Below, piece by piece: positions 9,047 through 18,443 of a stretch of DNA of 64,000 bases. The translations under genes and the position numbers were made by a program. Source of the DNA: JBBROS01 sp965213855 (GTDB taxonomy: Bacteria; Pseudomonadota; Alphaproteobacteria; Acetobacterales; Acetobacteraceae); NCBI GenBank assembly GCA_965213855.1, contig CBDCAA010000008.1:372001-436000 (forward strand), in the 5' to 3' direction. Every line of letters starts with the position of its first letter. Position 1 is the first letter of the stretch. Below the pieces are notes generated by a model. It searched no databases and was not told where the DNA came from. It worked only from the letters and a program-made list of their open reading frames with translations.

Positions 9047-9074
9047 TTGCACGGGCCGCGCGGCCATGGTGCAA
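9047..9074 (+). promoter_or_regulatory. Inverted repeat in the guaA leader
   Basis: Outer arms TTGCAC (9047-9052) and GTGCAA (9069-9074) flank the perfect palindrome GGCCGCGCGGCC (9054-9065). The structure starts on the base after the acetyltransferase stop and ends eight bases before the guaA ATG. No T run follows, so a classical terminator is unlikely. It could be an operator, a processing hairpin, or a structure that limits access to guaA, which has no obvious Shine-Dalgarno sequence. Confidence 0.45.
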
Positions 9075-9082
9075 GCTGGCCT

Positions 9083-10669
9083 ATGAGCCCGATCGCGACG
9101 CCGCCTGACAGCCTCCTCCCGGCCCGGGACCGCGTGCTGATCCTGGATTTCGGCAGCCAGTTCACCCAACTCATCGCGCGCCGGGTCCGCGAGTCGGGCA
9201 TCTACTGCGAGATCATGCCGGCCGATGCGGCGCCGGAGCGGATGCTGGCGTTCGGCCCAGCCGCGTGGATCCTGTCGGGCGGCCCGGCAAGCGTGCTGGA
9301 AGCGACGGCGCCCCGCGTGCCGCAGGCGGTGTTCGACAGCAAGCTGCCGGTGCTGGGGATTTGCTATGGCCAGCAGGCGATGTGCGATCAGCTCGGCGGC
9401 GTGGTCCAACTCGGGGCGCAGCACGAGTTCGGCCATGCCACGCTGACGGTCACGGATGACTGCGCGCTGTTTCATGGCGCCTGGGACGTCGGCGGGCGGG
9501 AGCAGGTGTGGATGAGCCACGGCGATCACGTCACGGCGCTGCCGCAAGGGTTCCGCCCGGTCGCGAGCAGCCCTGGCGCGCCATACGCGGCCATCGCGGA
9601 CGATGCCAGGCGCTATTACGGGGTTCAGTTCCATCCGGAGGTCGTGCACACGCCGCACGGGCGCCAGTTGCTGCACAACTTCACGCACGGGGTCGCCGGG
9701 CTGCGCGGGGATTGGTCGATGGCCGGGTTCCGCGAAGCGCAGAGGACGCGCATACGGGCGCAGGTGGGCACGGGGCGGGTGATCTGCGGCCTGTCGGGCG
9801 GGGTGGACAGCTCGGTCGCTGCGGCGCTGATCCATGAGGCGGTCGGCGATCAGTTGACCTGTATCTTCGTCGACTCGGGTCTGCTGCGGCAGGGCGAGGC
9901 GGAGGAGGTCGTCCGCACGTTCAGGGACCGGTTCAACATCACCCTGGTGCATCGCGACGCGGCGGCCTTGTTCCTGGGCCAACTGGCGGGTGTTACGGAC
10001 CCCGAGACGAAGCGGAAGATCATCGGCCGCGTGTTCATCGAGGTGTTCGACGAAGAGGCGGCCAAGCTCGGCGGCGCCGACTTCCTCGCGCAGGGAACGC
10101 TCTATCCGGACGTGATCGAGAGTATCAGCGCGCATGGCGGGCCGAGTGCGACGATCAAGAGCCACCACAATGTGGGGGGCCTTCCGGCGCACATGCGGAT
10201 GCAGTTGGTCGAGCCGCTGCGGGAGCTGTTCAAGGACGAGGTGCGGGTGCTGGGGCGAGAGCTGGGCGTGCCGGAGCACATCGTGGGCCGGCACCCGTTC
10301 CCCGGGCCGGGTTTGGCGATCCGCATCCCCGGCGAGGTGACGGAAGAGCGGCTGGCGATCCTGCGGCGGGCGGATGCGGTGTTTCTCGAGGAGATTCGGG
10401 CGGCCGGACTGTACGACGCGATCTGGCAGGCCTTCGCGGTGCTCCTGCCGGTGCGGACCGTGGGTGTGATGGGGGACGGGCGCACCTACGACAACGCCTG
10501 CGCCCTACGGGCCGTGACGAGCGTCGATGGCATGACGGCGGAGGTCTATCCGTTCGACATGGGCTTCCTGACGCGCACGGCGACGCGGATCGTGAACGAA
10601 GTGCGCGGAATCAACCGGGTGACCTTCGACATCACGAGCAAACCGCCGGGGACGATCGAGTGGGAGTGA
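9083..10669 (+). CDS. guaA: GMP synthase, glutamine-hydrolysing (GuaA)
   Basis: Amidates XMP to GMP using glutamine and ATP. The class I amidotransferase domain occupies residues 1-210 (LDFGSQFTQLIARRVRE, nucleophile Cys in LGICYGQQAMC, His/Glu in GVQFHPEVVHT). The ATP pyrophosphatase domain has the PP-loop CGLSGGVDSSVAA, and the C-terminal dimerisation domain ends KPPGTIEWE as expected. It is 528 residues. Start ATG 9083 gives a normal N terminus; an upstream start at 9047 would run through the inverted repeat. It is separated from mfd by a bidirectional hairpin. Confidence 0.97.
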   Translation: MSPIATPPDSLLPARDRVLILDFGSQFTQLIARRVRESGIYCEIMPADAAPERMLAFGPAAWILSGGPASVLEATAPRVPQAVFDSKLPVLGICYGQQAMCDQLGGVVQLGAQHEFGHATLTVTDDCALFHGAWDVGGREQVWMSHGDHVTALPQGFRPVASSPGAPYAAIADDARRYYGVQFHPEVVHTPHGRQLLHNFTHGVAGLRGDWSMAGFREAQRTRIRAQVGTGRVICGLSGGVDSSVAAALIHEAVGDQLTCIFVDSGLLRQGEAEEVVRTFRDRFNITLVHRDAAALFLGQLAGVTDPETKRKIIGRVFIEVFDEEAAKLGGADFLAQGTLYPDVIESISAHGGPSATIKSHHNVGGLPAHMRMQLVEPLRELFKDEVRVLGRELGVPEHIVGRHPFPGPGLAIRIPGEVTEERLAILRRADAVFLEEIRAAGLYDAIWQAFAVLLPVRTVGVMGDGRTYDNACALRAVTSVDGMTAEVYPFDMGFLTRTATRIVNEVRGINRVTFDITSKPPGTIEWE

Positions 10670-10672
10670 TCG

Positions 10673-10696
10673 GCGGAGGCCGCGGACGGCCTCCGC
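10673..10696. terminator. Hairpin between convergent guaA and mfd
   Basis: A perfect 10-bp stem (GCGGAGGCCG / CGGCCTCCGC) with a four-base loop fills the gap between the guaA stop (10669) and the mfd stop (10699). It can act in both directions. There is no T tract on either side, so it would be an atypical intrinsic terminator or an mRNA 3'-end protecting hairpin. Confidence 0.55.
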
Positions 10697-10698
10697 TG

Positions 10699-13600
10699 TC
10701 AACCACCACTCGTTCGCGAGCGGGCCAGGACGTCGAGGAGGGCGGAGAGCCGGCTGGCGGGGGTGGTGCCGTTCGGGTGCAGGATGACGCGGTCGTTCTT
10801 GGCTTCGCCGCCGAGCTGGGCGGCGAGGGGGGCGGAGTCGTGCGCGGCGGTGAGGGCGATCGCCTTGGGGCCGGCGTCCACGCGAAGGACGGCGTGGTCG
10901 CGGCACCAGGCGCGTAGCCGAGCCTCGTCGAGCAGCGCCGCGAGGGCCGGCGGGATGTCGCCGAAGCGGTCTTCGAGTTCGGCGGCGAAGTCGTCGGCCT
11001 CGGCCGCGGTGCCGAGGCGCGAGAGCCGGCGATACAGGTCGAGACGGAGATTGCTCTCGGGAACGTATTCTTCCGGGATGCGGCCCTCGAGCTCGAGATG
11101 CAGCTCGGGCCGCGGCGGCTCCGCTGGGCACCCTTCGATGCGGGCGAGCTCACGGGCGAGGAGGCTTTGATACAGCTCGGTGCCGATCGCGTGGACATGG
11201 CCGGCTTGCTTGTCGCCGAACAGCTCGCCCGCGCCGCGGGAGTCCATGTCCGCGGCTGCGATGGCGACGCCGGCGCCGAGGCCCTCGATCGTCTCGAGCG
11301 TGCGGAGGCGGCGCGCGGTGGGCGGGGCGAAGGCAACGCCCGGATCGGTGAGCACGTAGGCAAGCCCGCGCCGGGTGCCGCGGCCCACCCGGCCCCGCAT
11401 CTGGTGCAGTTGCGCGAGGCCGAAGCGGTGCGGACCGGTGATGAGGATCGTGTTGGCGCGCGGGATGTCGAGCCCGGCCTCGATGATGTTGGTCGCGAGC
11501 AGGATGTCCGTCTCCCCGGCGGCGAACCCGGCAACCCGCTGCTCCAGCACCTCGGGCTTCAGCCGGCCGTGCGCCATGGCGACGGACAGTTTCGGTAGCC
11601 AAGAACCAAGCGCGGCCTCCAATGGCGCCAGGTCCTCGATCCGCGGCGCGACGACGAAGGTCTGCCCGCCACGGCCATGCTCGCGGAGCAAAGCCTCGCG
11701 GACCACGGCCTCGGTGAACGGCAAGACGAAGGTGCGGGTCGGCTGGCGGCGCACCGGCGGGGTGGCGATGACGCTGATGTCGCGCAGACCGACCATCGCA
11801 GCCTGCAGCGTGCGGGGAATAGGAGTCGCGCTCATCACCAGGACATGAACGCCCTGGCCGGCGCGCAGCGTGGCCAGCTTCCGCTTATCGGCGTCGCCGA
11901 AGCGCTGCTCCTCATCGATCACCACAAGGCCGAGCTTGGCGAAGCGTACCTTGTCGGAAGCGACCGCCTGGGTGCCCACGACGATGCCGATGCTGCCATC
12001 GGCCAGGCCGTCGCGGATCGGCTTAGCCGCCGCGCCGGTCGCGCCACGCAGCAGCGGCTCGACGCGTATGCCGGTCCCGGAAAGGCGGCGGCGGAAGGTT
12101 TCGAGGTGCTGGCGCGCGAGCACGCTGGTGGGTGCGACAATCGCGACCTGATGGCCGGCCAGCGCGGTCGCGGCGGCGGCGCGCAAGGCCACTTCCGTCT
12201 TGCCGAAGCCGACGTCGCCGCAGACGAGCCGGTCCATCGGGCGGCCGGCGGCCAAGTCGGCCAGCACGGCGTCGATCGCGGCGGCCTGGTCGGGCGAGAG
12301 GGCGAAGGCGAAGCGCTCGACGACGCGGGCGTAGCCGGCGGCCGGCTTGATCGCGGGCGCCTTGGTGCGGGCACGCGCGGCTGCCGCGGCGGCGAGAGAC
12401 TCGGCGGTCGCGGTGATCTCGGCTTCGATCTCGGCACGGCGGCGGTGCCACGCCTCGCCATGCAAGCGGTCCAGCGACACGTGCCCCGCCTCGCTGCCGT
12501 AACGCCAGAGCTGGGCCAGGTCGCCGATCGGCACCAGCAGCTCGGTCCCTTCGTGGAAGGCGAGCGCCAGGCGTTCCTCCTCGCCAACGCGGCGCAGGCC
12601 GGCCAGGCGGCAAACGCCGTGCTCGCCGTGGACGACGATGTCGGACAGCCGTGGCGGCTCCTCGAGCGGGAGGCTGGCGCTGGGACCGGCGCCTGGCGCG
12701 CGGACGAGGGCGGGCGGGGCGGCCAGCACGCGCAGGCCATCGCGGACGAAGCCCTCCGGGATGTCGAGGTCGAGGCAGGATGGGGTGCTGGCCAGGGCGG
12801 CGGGCCAGTCTGGCGCCATCGTGACCGTAGTGCCGCGGCGCTTGAGGGCGGCGGCGATAGCCCGGCCATGCGGGCCGGCAGCGACCACGGCCTGGCCCGG
12901 CTCGTTCAACTGCGCGGCGAGGCCGGCAAGGTCGCGGGCGGGCGGCAGCGGTTGCGCGGCGGCGAGGCGGGCGACGATGGGGCGGGCGGCATCGGCCAGC
13001 AGGTCGAGGCGGGTGCCGGCGCTGCGGGCGGAGAGGTAGAGCCGCGCGGGTTTCGGCAGGCTGGCGCCGCGGCCGGCCGCGCGGGCGGCTGTCAGGGCGG
13101 CATCATAGGCGCCGGCGACCTCCTCCTCGATGTCGGCCAGGCGTTGAAGCGCCTCGGGGTGGACCAGCGCCATGGGCTCGCGAAGGTAGTCGAACAGGCT
13201 GGCCTGGAGCTTGGCCGGGTCAGCCGGCACGGCTTCCACGTCCGGCACTGCCTCGGTGTCGGCCTGGGCCAGGCCGGGATTGGCGATCCGGTCCGCCTCG
13301 GCGATGATCTGCTCGGGCGGCGGCTCGGCCTCGACGACCGGACGCAGCACGAGTTGCCCGATGCGGTCGACGGATCGCTGGGTCCGCGGATCGAAGATAT
13401 GGAGGTGCTCGATGCGCCCGTCCTCGAGCTCGATCCGGACAGGCAGTGCCGCGTTGCCAGGGAACAGGTCGATCACGTGCCCCCGCATCGCGACTTCGCC
13501 CACACGGTCGACCGTTTCGTCGACATGGTAGCCGAACTCGGCCAGGCGGGTCAGCACGGCGTCCGACTCCAGCGTGTCGCCCGTGGCGAGGCGCAGCACG

Positions 13601-13950
13601 GCCTCGTTCCAGTGCGCCGGGGCAGGGACGCGCTGCAGCAGCGCGCGCGCACTGGTCAGCACCAGGCGTGTGGCCTCGGGCGCCTCGGCCATGCGCGCAA
13701 GGGCGTGCACCCGCTGGCCCATGACGGACGGCGAGGGCGGGGTGCGATCGTAGGGGAGGGTGTCCCAGGCGGGCAGCAGCAGGATCTCGAGTTCCGGCGC
13801 GAACCGGGCGGCCATGGCGGCGAGGCGGTCGATGCGGGCGCCGGTGGCGTCGACGAACAGGACGGTGCCGGTGGCAGCGGCCTCGGTCAGCGCGAGGGCA
13901 AGGGCCGCGTCGGGAAGGGTGGCCGAGACGTCGGGGTTGTCGAGGGGCAA
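10699..13950 (-). CDS. mfd: Transcription-repair coupling factor Mfd
   Basis: ATP-dependent translocase that removes RNA polymerase stalled at lesions and recruits UvrA. Visible parts in order: UvrB-like N-terminal region (LLPAWDTLPYDRTPPS), RNA polymerase interaction domain (LSDIVVHGEHGVCRLAGL), helicase motifs LVCGDVGFGKTEVALRAA (Walker A), VVIDEEQRFG (DEEQ box) and VMSATPIPRTL, helicase C-terminal TNIIEAGLDIPRANT and MRGRVGRG, then the C-terminal TRCF domain. The product is about 1083 residues. The likely start is TTG 13950, with GGA about ten bases upstream; using 14163 would overlap the upstream gene by 137 bases with unlike sequence. Confidence 0.95.
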   Translation of the reverse strand: MPLDNPDVSATLPDAALALALTEAAATGTVLFVDATGARIDRLAAMAARFAPELEILLLPAWDTLPYDRTPPSPSVMGQRVHALARMAEAPEATRLVLTSARALLQRVPAPAHWNEAVLRLATGDTLESDAVLTRLAEFGYHVDETVDRVGEVAMRGHVIDLFPGNAALPVRIELEDGRIEHLHIFDPRTQRSVDRIGQLVLRPVVEAEPPPEQIIAEADRIANPGLAQADTEAVPDVEAVPADPAKLQASLFDYLREPMALVHPEALQRLADIEEEVAGAYDAALTAARAAGRGASLPKPARLYLSARSAGTRLDLLADAARPIVARLAAAQPLPPARDLAGLAAQLNEPGQAVVAAGPHGRAIAAALKRRGTTVTMAPDWPAALASTPSCLDLDIPEGFVRDGLRVLAAPPALVRAPGAGPSASLPLEEPPRLSDIVVHGEHGVCRLAGLRRVGEEERLALAFHEGTELLVPIGDLAQLWRYGSEAGHVSLDRLHGEAWHRRRAEIEAEITATAESLAAAAAARARTKAPAIKPAAGYARVVERFAFALSPDQAAAIDAVLADLAAGRPMDRLVCGDVGFGKTEVALRAAAATALAGHQVAIVAPTSVLARQHLETFRRRLSGTGIRVEPLLRGATGAAAKPIRDGLADGSIGIVVGTQAVASDKVRFAKLGLVVIDEEQRFGDADKRKLATLRAGQGVHVLVMSATPIPRTLQAAMVGLRDISVIATPPVRRQPTRTFVLPFTEAVVREALLREHGRGGQTFVVAPRIEDLAPLEAALGSWLPKLSVAMAHGRLKPEVLEQRVAGFAAGETDILLATNIIEAGLDIPRANTILITGPHRFGLAQLHQMRGRVGRGTRRGLAYVLTDPGVAFAPPTARRLRTLETIEGLGAGVAIAAADMDSRGAGELFGDKQAGHVHAIGTELYQSLLARELARIEGCPAEPPRPELHLELEGRIPEEYVPESNLRLDLYRRLSRLGTAAEADDFAAELEDRFGDIPPALAALLDEARLRAWCRDHAVLRVDAGPKAIALTAAHDSAPLAAQLGGEAKNDRVILHPNGTTPASRLSALLDVLARSRTSGG

Positions 13951-14026
13951 GGCTGTGTTCCAGGGCGGCGAGGAGGCACAGCGCGCGGGCGGCCCGGGCG
14001 TTGCAAACCGTTCCGCCGCCCGGGCA

Positions 14027-15211
14027 TCACACCCGCAACAGCCCGCCCTGGTGTGACAGTCCGTCGTGGCCAGGGAAGATGGCGGGCATCGCGGCGGCCG
14101 GGATGCCGAGGTGGTCTGTGAGCAGGGCCATCGCGATCGCACGCAGGTCGGTGGTGGGAGCAAGGTCGCGGTTCTCGAACAGGTTCGACTCCTTCAGGCC
14201 GGGCCAGGTGCCAGCGACCTTGCCGCCGGCCACGGCGCCGCCGGCGACGAAGGCCACGGTCGCGGTGCCGTGGTCAGTACCGCCGGTGCCGTTGACGCGG
14301 ACGGTGCGGCCAAACTCCGTCATCACCAGCACGGCGGTGTGGTCCCAGGCGGGACCCATGGACTGCTTCAAGGCCGTCAGGCCGGCGTCGAGCTGTTTGA
14401 GGGGGGCAGTGAGGCGTTGGGCCTGGCCGGCATGGGTGTCCCAGCCGCCCGCCTCGACCGCGGCGACGCGGGGACCATCGGGGGCGGCGAGGAGCTTGCC
14501 GGCGGCCTGGGCGACGGCGGTGACGGCGTTGCGGTCGCCGGTCTGCTGCAGGCCGGCAAGAGTCGACGCGGAGAAGCCGCGATCCTTCAGGCCCTCGATG
14601 ATGACCGGGCCTAGAAGGGCGTCGTCATGCGCGAGGTCAGCGATGCGGGCATACAGCTCGGGGGCGAGGGCTTGGTAGCCGGTGGGCGCGTAGCTGCCGA
14701 CCTCGGCCGGGCCGCGCAGCAAAAGCGGGACGGTGACGCCGACGGACAGGGCGGTGTTGGCCTTGTGGCCGGGCATCGCCTCCACGGCGCGGTTGAGCCA
14801 GCCGCTGGAAAGGCGCTGGTCGGCGCCGCTTTCAAGGTAGTCCTGGGCGTCGAAATGGCTGCGGCTGCGGTAGGGGCCGGCGACGGCGTGGATGGGCTGG
14901 AGCTGCCCGGCGGCATACAGCTCATGCATGCCCTCCAGCGCGGGATGCAGGCCGTAGAAGCCGCCGAGGTCGAGCAGGCCGCCGGGTTTGCCGGGCTCGG
15001 GCGGCAGCAGGGCGCCGCGCAGGCGGACAAGGTCGGGGTCGCCGTAGGGGACGACGGCGGCCATGCCGTCGAGCGCGCCGCGGAGCAGGACGACGACGAG
15101 GCGCTTCTCGCCGGGCGCGTTGGCGAGCGCGAAGGAGGCTGGGCTGCCGAGACCGGTGGTGGTCCAGGCGGCGGTGAGGCCCAGCAGGGCGGTGCGTCGG
15201 GACAGGAGCAT
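14027..15211 (-). CDS. DUF1501 domain protein (twin-arginine-type signal)
   Basis: DUF1501 proteins are secreted, sulfatase-like alkaline phosphatase-superfamily relatives of unknown reaction. The N terminus (MLLSRRTALLGLTAAW) has a paired-Arg start and hydrophobic core resembling a Tat signal, then VVVLLRGALDGM, YRSRSHFDAQDYLESG, GWDTH and VMTEFGRTVRVNGTGGTDHGT, all typical of the family. Length 394 residues. It follows the DUF1800 gene by two bases; such DUF1800-DUF1501 pairs are almost always adjacent and probably work together at or beyond the inner membrane. Start ATG 15211 has AGGAG-like sequence too close to be certain, but no better alternative exists. Confidence 0.92.
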   Translation of the reverse strand: MLLSRRTALLGLTAAWTTTGLGSPASFALANAPGEKRLVVVLLRGALDGMAAVVPYGDPDLVRLRGALLPPEPGKPGGLLDLGGFYGLHPALEGMHELYAAGQLQPIHAVAGPYRSRSHFDAQDYLESGADQRLSSGWLNRAVEAMPGHKANTALSVGVTVPLLLRGPAEVGSYAPTGYQALAPELYARIADLAHDDALLGPVIIEGLKDRGFSASTLAGLQQTGDRNAVTAVAQAAGKLLAAPDGPRVAAVEAGGWDTHAGQAQRLTAPLKQLDAGLTALKQSMGPAWDHTAVLVMTEFGRTVRVNGTGGTDHGTATVAFVAGGAVAGGKVAGTWPGLKESNLFENRDLAPTTDLRAIAMALLTDHLGIPAAAMPAIFPGHDGLSHQGGLLRV

Positions 15212-15213
15212 GG

Positions 15214-16507
15214 TCAGCGCCTCTGGAATTCGGGGGACGTCAGCAGCAACGTCAACGCGTCGCGGCGGGAGCCGGCGTGTTTCATGGCTTCGGCGGTGCG
15301 CGGCTTGAGCAGCGGGCCGAGAACGCTTTCGGCGATGTCGTGCGGGTCGCGATCGCCGGCGCGGCCCGCGATGCTGTACGTCCAGTCGACGCGGCGCATC
15401 ATGGCTTCCGGGGCGGCCCAATCCGTCGCGACGTCGGCCCAGCCATTGGGCAGCGGCGCCGTCCAGAGCGGCTGCCCGAGGCTGCCGAGGACGCCCTGGA
15501 GCGGGACCTGCTTATCGGCCGGCAGGTCGAGCGCGCGGAGGGTGGCGACGGAGAAGTCGAGCGGCGTCCGCAGCTTGGCGAGCGGAACCCAGGCCTGATC
15601 GAGGTGGAGCAGGGCGATGCTGGCCGCGCCGAGGTCCCCGTCCGTGTCGTGCAGCACGCCGGCGATCGTCTCCACGGCGGCGTCGGGCGGCGTGTCGGCC
15701 ACGAAGTGGCGGACGAGCTGGGTGGCGAGATGACGGTAGGTGGCGGGGTGGTGGGCGAGGAAGTCGAGTGCGGCGATCCCGCCCGCCTCGCCCGGCGGGA
15801 AATGCCGGCCCAGGACCGTCTTGGCGCCCGGCTCATGCGTGCCCTCGCGGAACTGATAGCCGGGATACAGGCGGTTCAGCTCGACCGACCACCCGGTGAT
15901 GACCTTTGGCGAACTCGGTAACGTCGGCCTGGGTGTAGCCGGAGGCGGGGCTGAGCGTGTGCAGCTCGAGGCACTCGCGGGCGAGGTTCTCGTTCAGGCC
16001 GCGATGCTGGCTCTTGCCGACAGGGCTGTTGGGGCCGACGGAGCTGTTGTTGTCGAGATACATGAGCATGGCCGGATGCCGCATGACCGACAGCAGCATG
16101 GCGAAGAACGGGCCGGTCACGTTGGGCCGGATAGCCTCGCGGATGTAGGGGCCGATGGTGGCGTCGGTGCCGCCCTGGCGGATGCTGACGGTGAAGTGGT
16201 TGGCCCAGAACCAGACCAGCCGCTCGCGGAAGGGCGCGTCGGTGGTGAGGAGCTGGTGGGTCTGGGCGGCCACGTCGGCATTGTAGAGGGGTTTGACGGT
16301 CGACTCGCCGGGCGGAAGGTTGAGCTTGTATTGCTCGCGCAGCACCGTCAGGCCGTCGGCGGTGGTCGGCAGCTTGGGGTCGAACGCGGCCGTATCGTCC
16401 GCCTCGATCTGCTGCTGCAGCCAGCGGACCGGTTCGGTCGGCAGCGCCTCCTCACCCCGGCGGCCGAGGCCGAAGCGGATCAGGGCTTGGGCTGTGAGCG
16501 TGTCCAT
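15214..16507 (-). pseudogene. DUF1800 family protein, interrupted by a +1 frameshift
   Basis: Translation starts at ATG 16507 (MDTLTAQALIRFGLG) and matches DUF1800 through WFWANHFTVS, RECLELHTLS and DVTEFAK. At about 15901-15904 one extra base (a second C in GACC on the plus strand) shifts the frame; the next phase continues without a gap as ITGWSVELNRLYPGYQ, LGRHFPPGEAGG and on to the natural C terminus at 15214. In the shifted frame the protein stops at 15833. Both halves are otherwise intact, so this is either a recent mutation or a sequencing error. DUF1800 function is unknown; it is the usual partner of the DUF1501 gene just downstream. Confidence 0.83.
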
Positions 16508-16584
16508 GACCCGTGGTAGCACCGGGATTGGCAACAGGGTGTTACGAAGCGTGTCGCCACGGCCACATGGGAGAAATATCTGCA

Positions 16585-17229
16585 ATGGCGATCCGGGCGG
16601 TATTCTTCGACGTGGGCGGGACGCTGGTGGACGAGACGCGCATGTTCATCGGGTGGGCGGACCTGCTCGGGGTGAGCCGCACGGAGTTCTTCGCCGCGGT
16701 CGGGGCGACGATCGCGGCGAGAGAACCGCATGCGCACGTGTTCGAGATCGTGGCGCCGCATGTCGATATGGCTGCAGCGCGGCTGGCGCGCGCGGCCGCC
16801 AACGCGCAGTTCGTGATCGAAAAACGGGACCTGTATCCGGACGCGGCGGGGTGCATCGCCGCATGCAAGGCGGCGGGGCTGGTGGTGGGGATCGCGGGCA
16901 ACCAACCGGCGGAGGCGGAGGCGGCGCTGCTGGCGTGCGGGCTCGACGCGCACCATTTGGCGACATCGGCCGGCTGGCGGGTCAGCAAGCCCGACCCGTT
17001 GTTCTTCGTGCGCGTGGCCGAGGCGTGCGGGCTGCCGCCGGAGCAGATCGCGTATGTGGGCGATCGGGTCGACAACGACGTGCTGCCGGCCCGGGCAGCA
17101 GGCATGGCGCCGATCCTGCTGGCGCGCGGGCCGTGGGGGATCATCCACGCGCGCTGGCCCGGGGCGGGCGAAGCGGCAGCAGTGGTGCGGACCTTGGACG
17201 GGCTGGCGGAGGTGTTGGCGAGGCTTTAG
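16585..17229 (+). CDS. HAD family hydrolase
   Basis: Haloacid dehalogenase-fold phosphatase of 214 residues. Motif I is AVFFDVGGTLVDE with the nucleophilic and acid/base Asp positions occupied by D and G-T-L-V-D spacing; motif II lies in VGIAGNQP, motif III lysine in RVSKPDPLFF and motif IV in AYVGDRVDNDVLPARAAG. This resembles phosphoglycolate phosphatase/nucleotidase types, so a small phosphate ester is the likely substrate. ATG 16585 follows GGGAGA by a normal distance. It is divergent from the DUF1800 gene (77 bases apart) and convergent with the esterase. Confidence 0.9.
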   Translation: MAIRAVFFDVGGTLVDETRMFIGWADLLGVSRTEFFAAVGATIAAREPHAHVFEIVAPHVDMAAARLARAAANAQFVIEKRDLYPDAAGCIAACKAAGLVVGIAGNQPAEAEAALLACGLDAHHLATSAGWRVSKPDPLFFVRVAEACGLPPEQIAYVGDRVDNDVLPARAAGMAPILLARGPWGIIHARWPGAGEAAAVVRTLDGLAEVLARL

Positions 17230-17236
17230 GCGGCCG

Positions 17237-18376
17237 TTACTTGACCAGGCCGGCGGCGCGCATGGCCTTGTCGATGACGGCGGACGCGGCGGCGAGCGGC
17301 TTGGCGACGACGGTCGAGGCGGCTGTGAGGACGGGGGTGACGAGTGGCGTGACCGCGGGGCCTGGCCGCGTGGACTGAGGCCGCGAGACAGCGGTCCGGG
17401 CGGGCTGCGTGAGCAGGCCCCAACTGCGGGCGAGGTGCCAGGTGGACGAGATGCCGGCGGCGAGCATGTGCGGGCCCGGGATGCCAACGCCACGGTCGGG
17501 ATCAGCCGGATCGGCGAGGATCGGGGTGCCGTGGCCAAGGCGGGGAACCGTCCATCGTTCGAGCACCGGGTGGCCGGCGCGGCGCCAGGTCTCGTGCCGG
17601 GCGCCGTCCACGACATCTTCGGCGTCGGGCCGCAGCGCGAGGCCGAGGACCCCGGCCCATTGCTGGACGAGAGCCTCGGCGTTGGCGGGCGAGACGGTGT
17701 CGTCATCGGCGCCGTGCCACACCTGGACCGTCGGCCACGGCCCGGCGTGCGGGGAGGCGGCGCGGACGAGGCCGGCCCATTCGGCGCCGGAGCGCGCGCG
17801 GACGGTCCGCATGGCGCCCAGCGCGTCCATCACGGAGTGGGCGGCGCCGTAGGGCAGGCCGGCGATGATGGCGCCGCCGGCGAACAGCTCGGGGGCGGTG
17901 GCGAGCATCGCGGCCGTCATGGCGCCGCCCGCGGAAAGGCCGGTGACGAAGACCCGGCGCGGATCGAGCAAGTGGGTCGCGACCATCTGCAACGTCATCT
18001 GCCGGATCGACTCGGCCTCCCCCTGGCGGCGGCCGACGTCCTCCGGGTTGAACCAGTTGAAGCAGAGGTTCGCATTGTTGGCGCGGACCTGTTCGGGGAA
18101 CAGGAGGGCGAAGCCGTGGCGTTCGGCGAGGGTCGACCAACCGGAGCCGTAATCGTAGGCGGCGGCGTTCTGGGTGCAGCCGTGCAGGACAACGACGAGG
18201 GGGGCGCCGGGCGGGAGGCCGGGCGGCACGTAGGTGAGCATCCGCAACGCGCCGGGGTTCGGCCCGTTGGGTGCGGCGAGGGTCAGGCGCAGGGGTTCGG
18301 CCAGGTTGGCGAGGGCCTCGTCCCGGGATTTTCGGAGTCCGGCGAGGTTGAGGACGTTTTCGGCGAGACCGGGCAT
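17237..18376 (-). CDS. PHB depolymerase-family esterase
   Basis: Alpha/beta-hydrolase of the Esterase_phd type. Key elements are LVVVLHGCTQNAAAYD (oxyanion-hole region), CFNWFNPEDVGRRQGEAESI, the lipase box GLSAGG with the catalytic Ser, and WHGADDDTVSP and LGHGTPI holding the acid and His. The protein (379 residues) lacks an obvious signal peptide, as in intracellular depolymerase-like esterases; a Thr/Ala-rich tail after the catalytic domain is variable. It may cleave short polyhydroxyalkanoate chains or other esters. Start ATG 18376 (MPGLAENVLNLAGL) agrees with the family. Confidence 0.9.
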   Translation of the reverse strand: MPGLAENVLNLAGLRKSRDEALANLAEPLRLTLAAPNGPNPGALRMLTYVPPGLPPGAPLVVVLHGCTQNAAAYDYGSGWSTLAERHGFALLFPEQVRANNANLCFNWFNPEDVGRRQGEAESIRQMTLQMVATHLLDPRRVFVTGLSAGGAMTAAMLATAPELFAGGAIIAGLPYGAAHSVMDALGAMRTVRARSGAEWAGLVRAASPHAGPWPTVQVWHGADDDTVSPANAEALVQQWAGVLGLALRPDAEDVVDGARHETWRRAGHPVLERWTVPRLGHGTPILADPADPDRGVGIPGPHMLAAGISSTWHLARSWGLLTQPARTAVSRPQSTRPGPAVTPLVTPVLTAASTVVAKPLAAASAVIDKAMRAAGLVK

Positions 18377-18443
18377 GGGCGGCGTTCCTGCAATCGTCCC
18401 ACGAAGATGGTGCAGTGCAGCAAATGCGACAAGCGGGTCGCGC

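Noticed and set aside
8639..10294. 551-codon minus-strand frame opposite guaA
   Set aside because: Antisense shadow of guaA and the acetyltransferase gene.
11677..14121. 814-codon plus-strand frame opposite mfd
   Set aside because: Gly/Ala/Arg-rich antisense without start context or domains.
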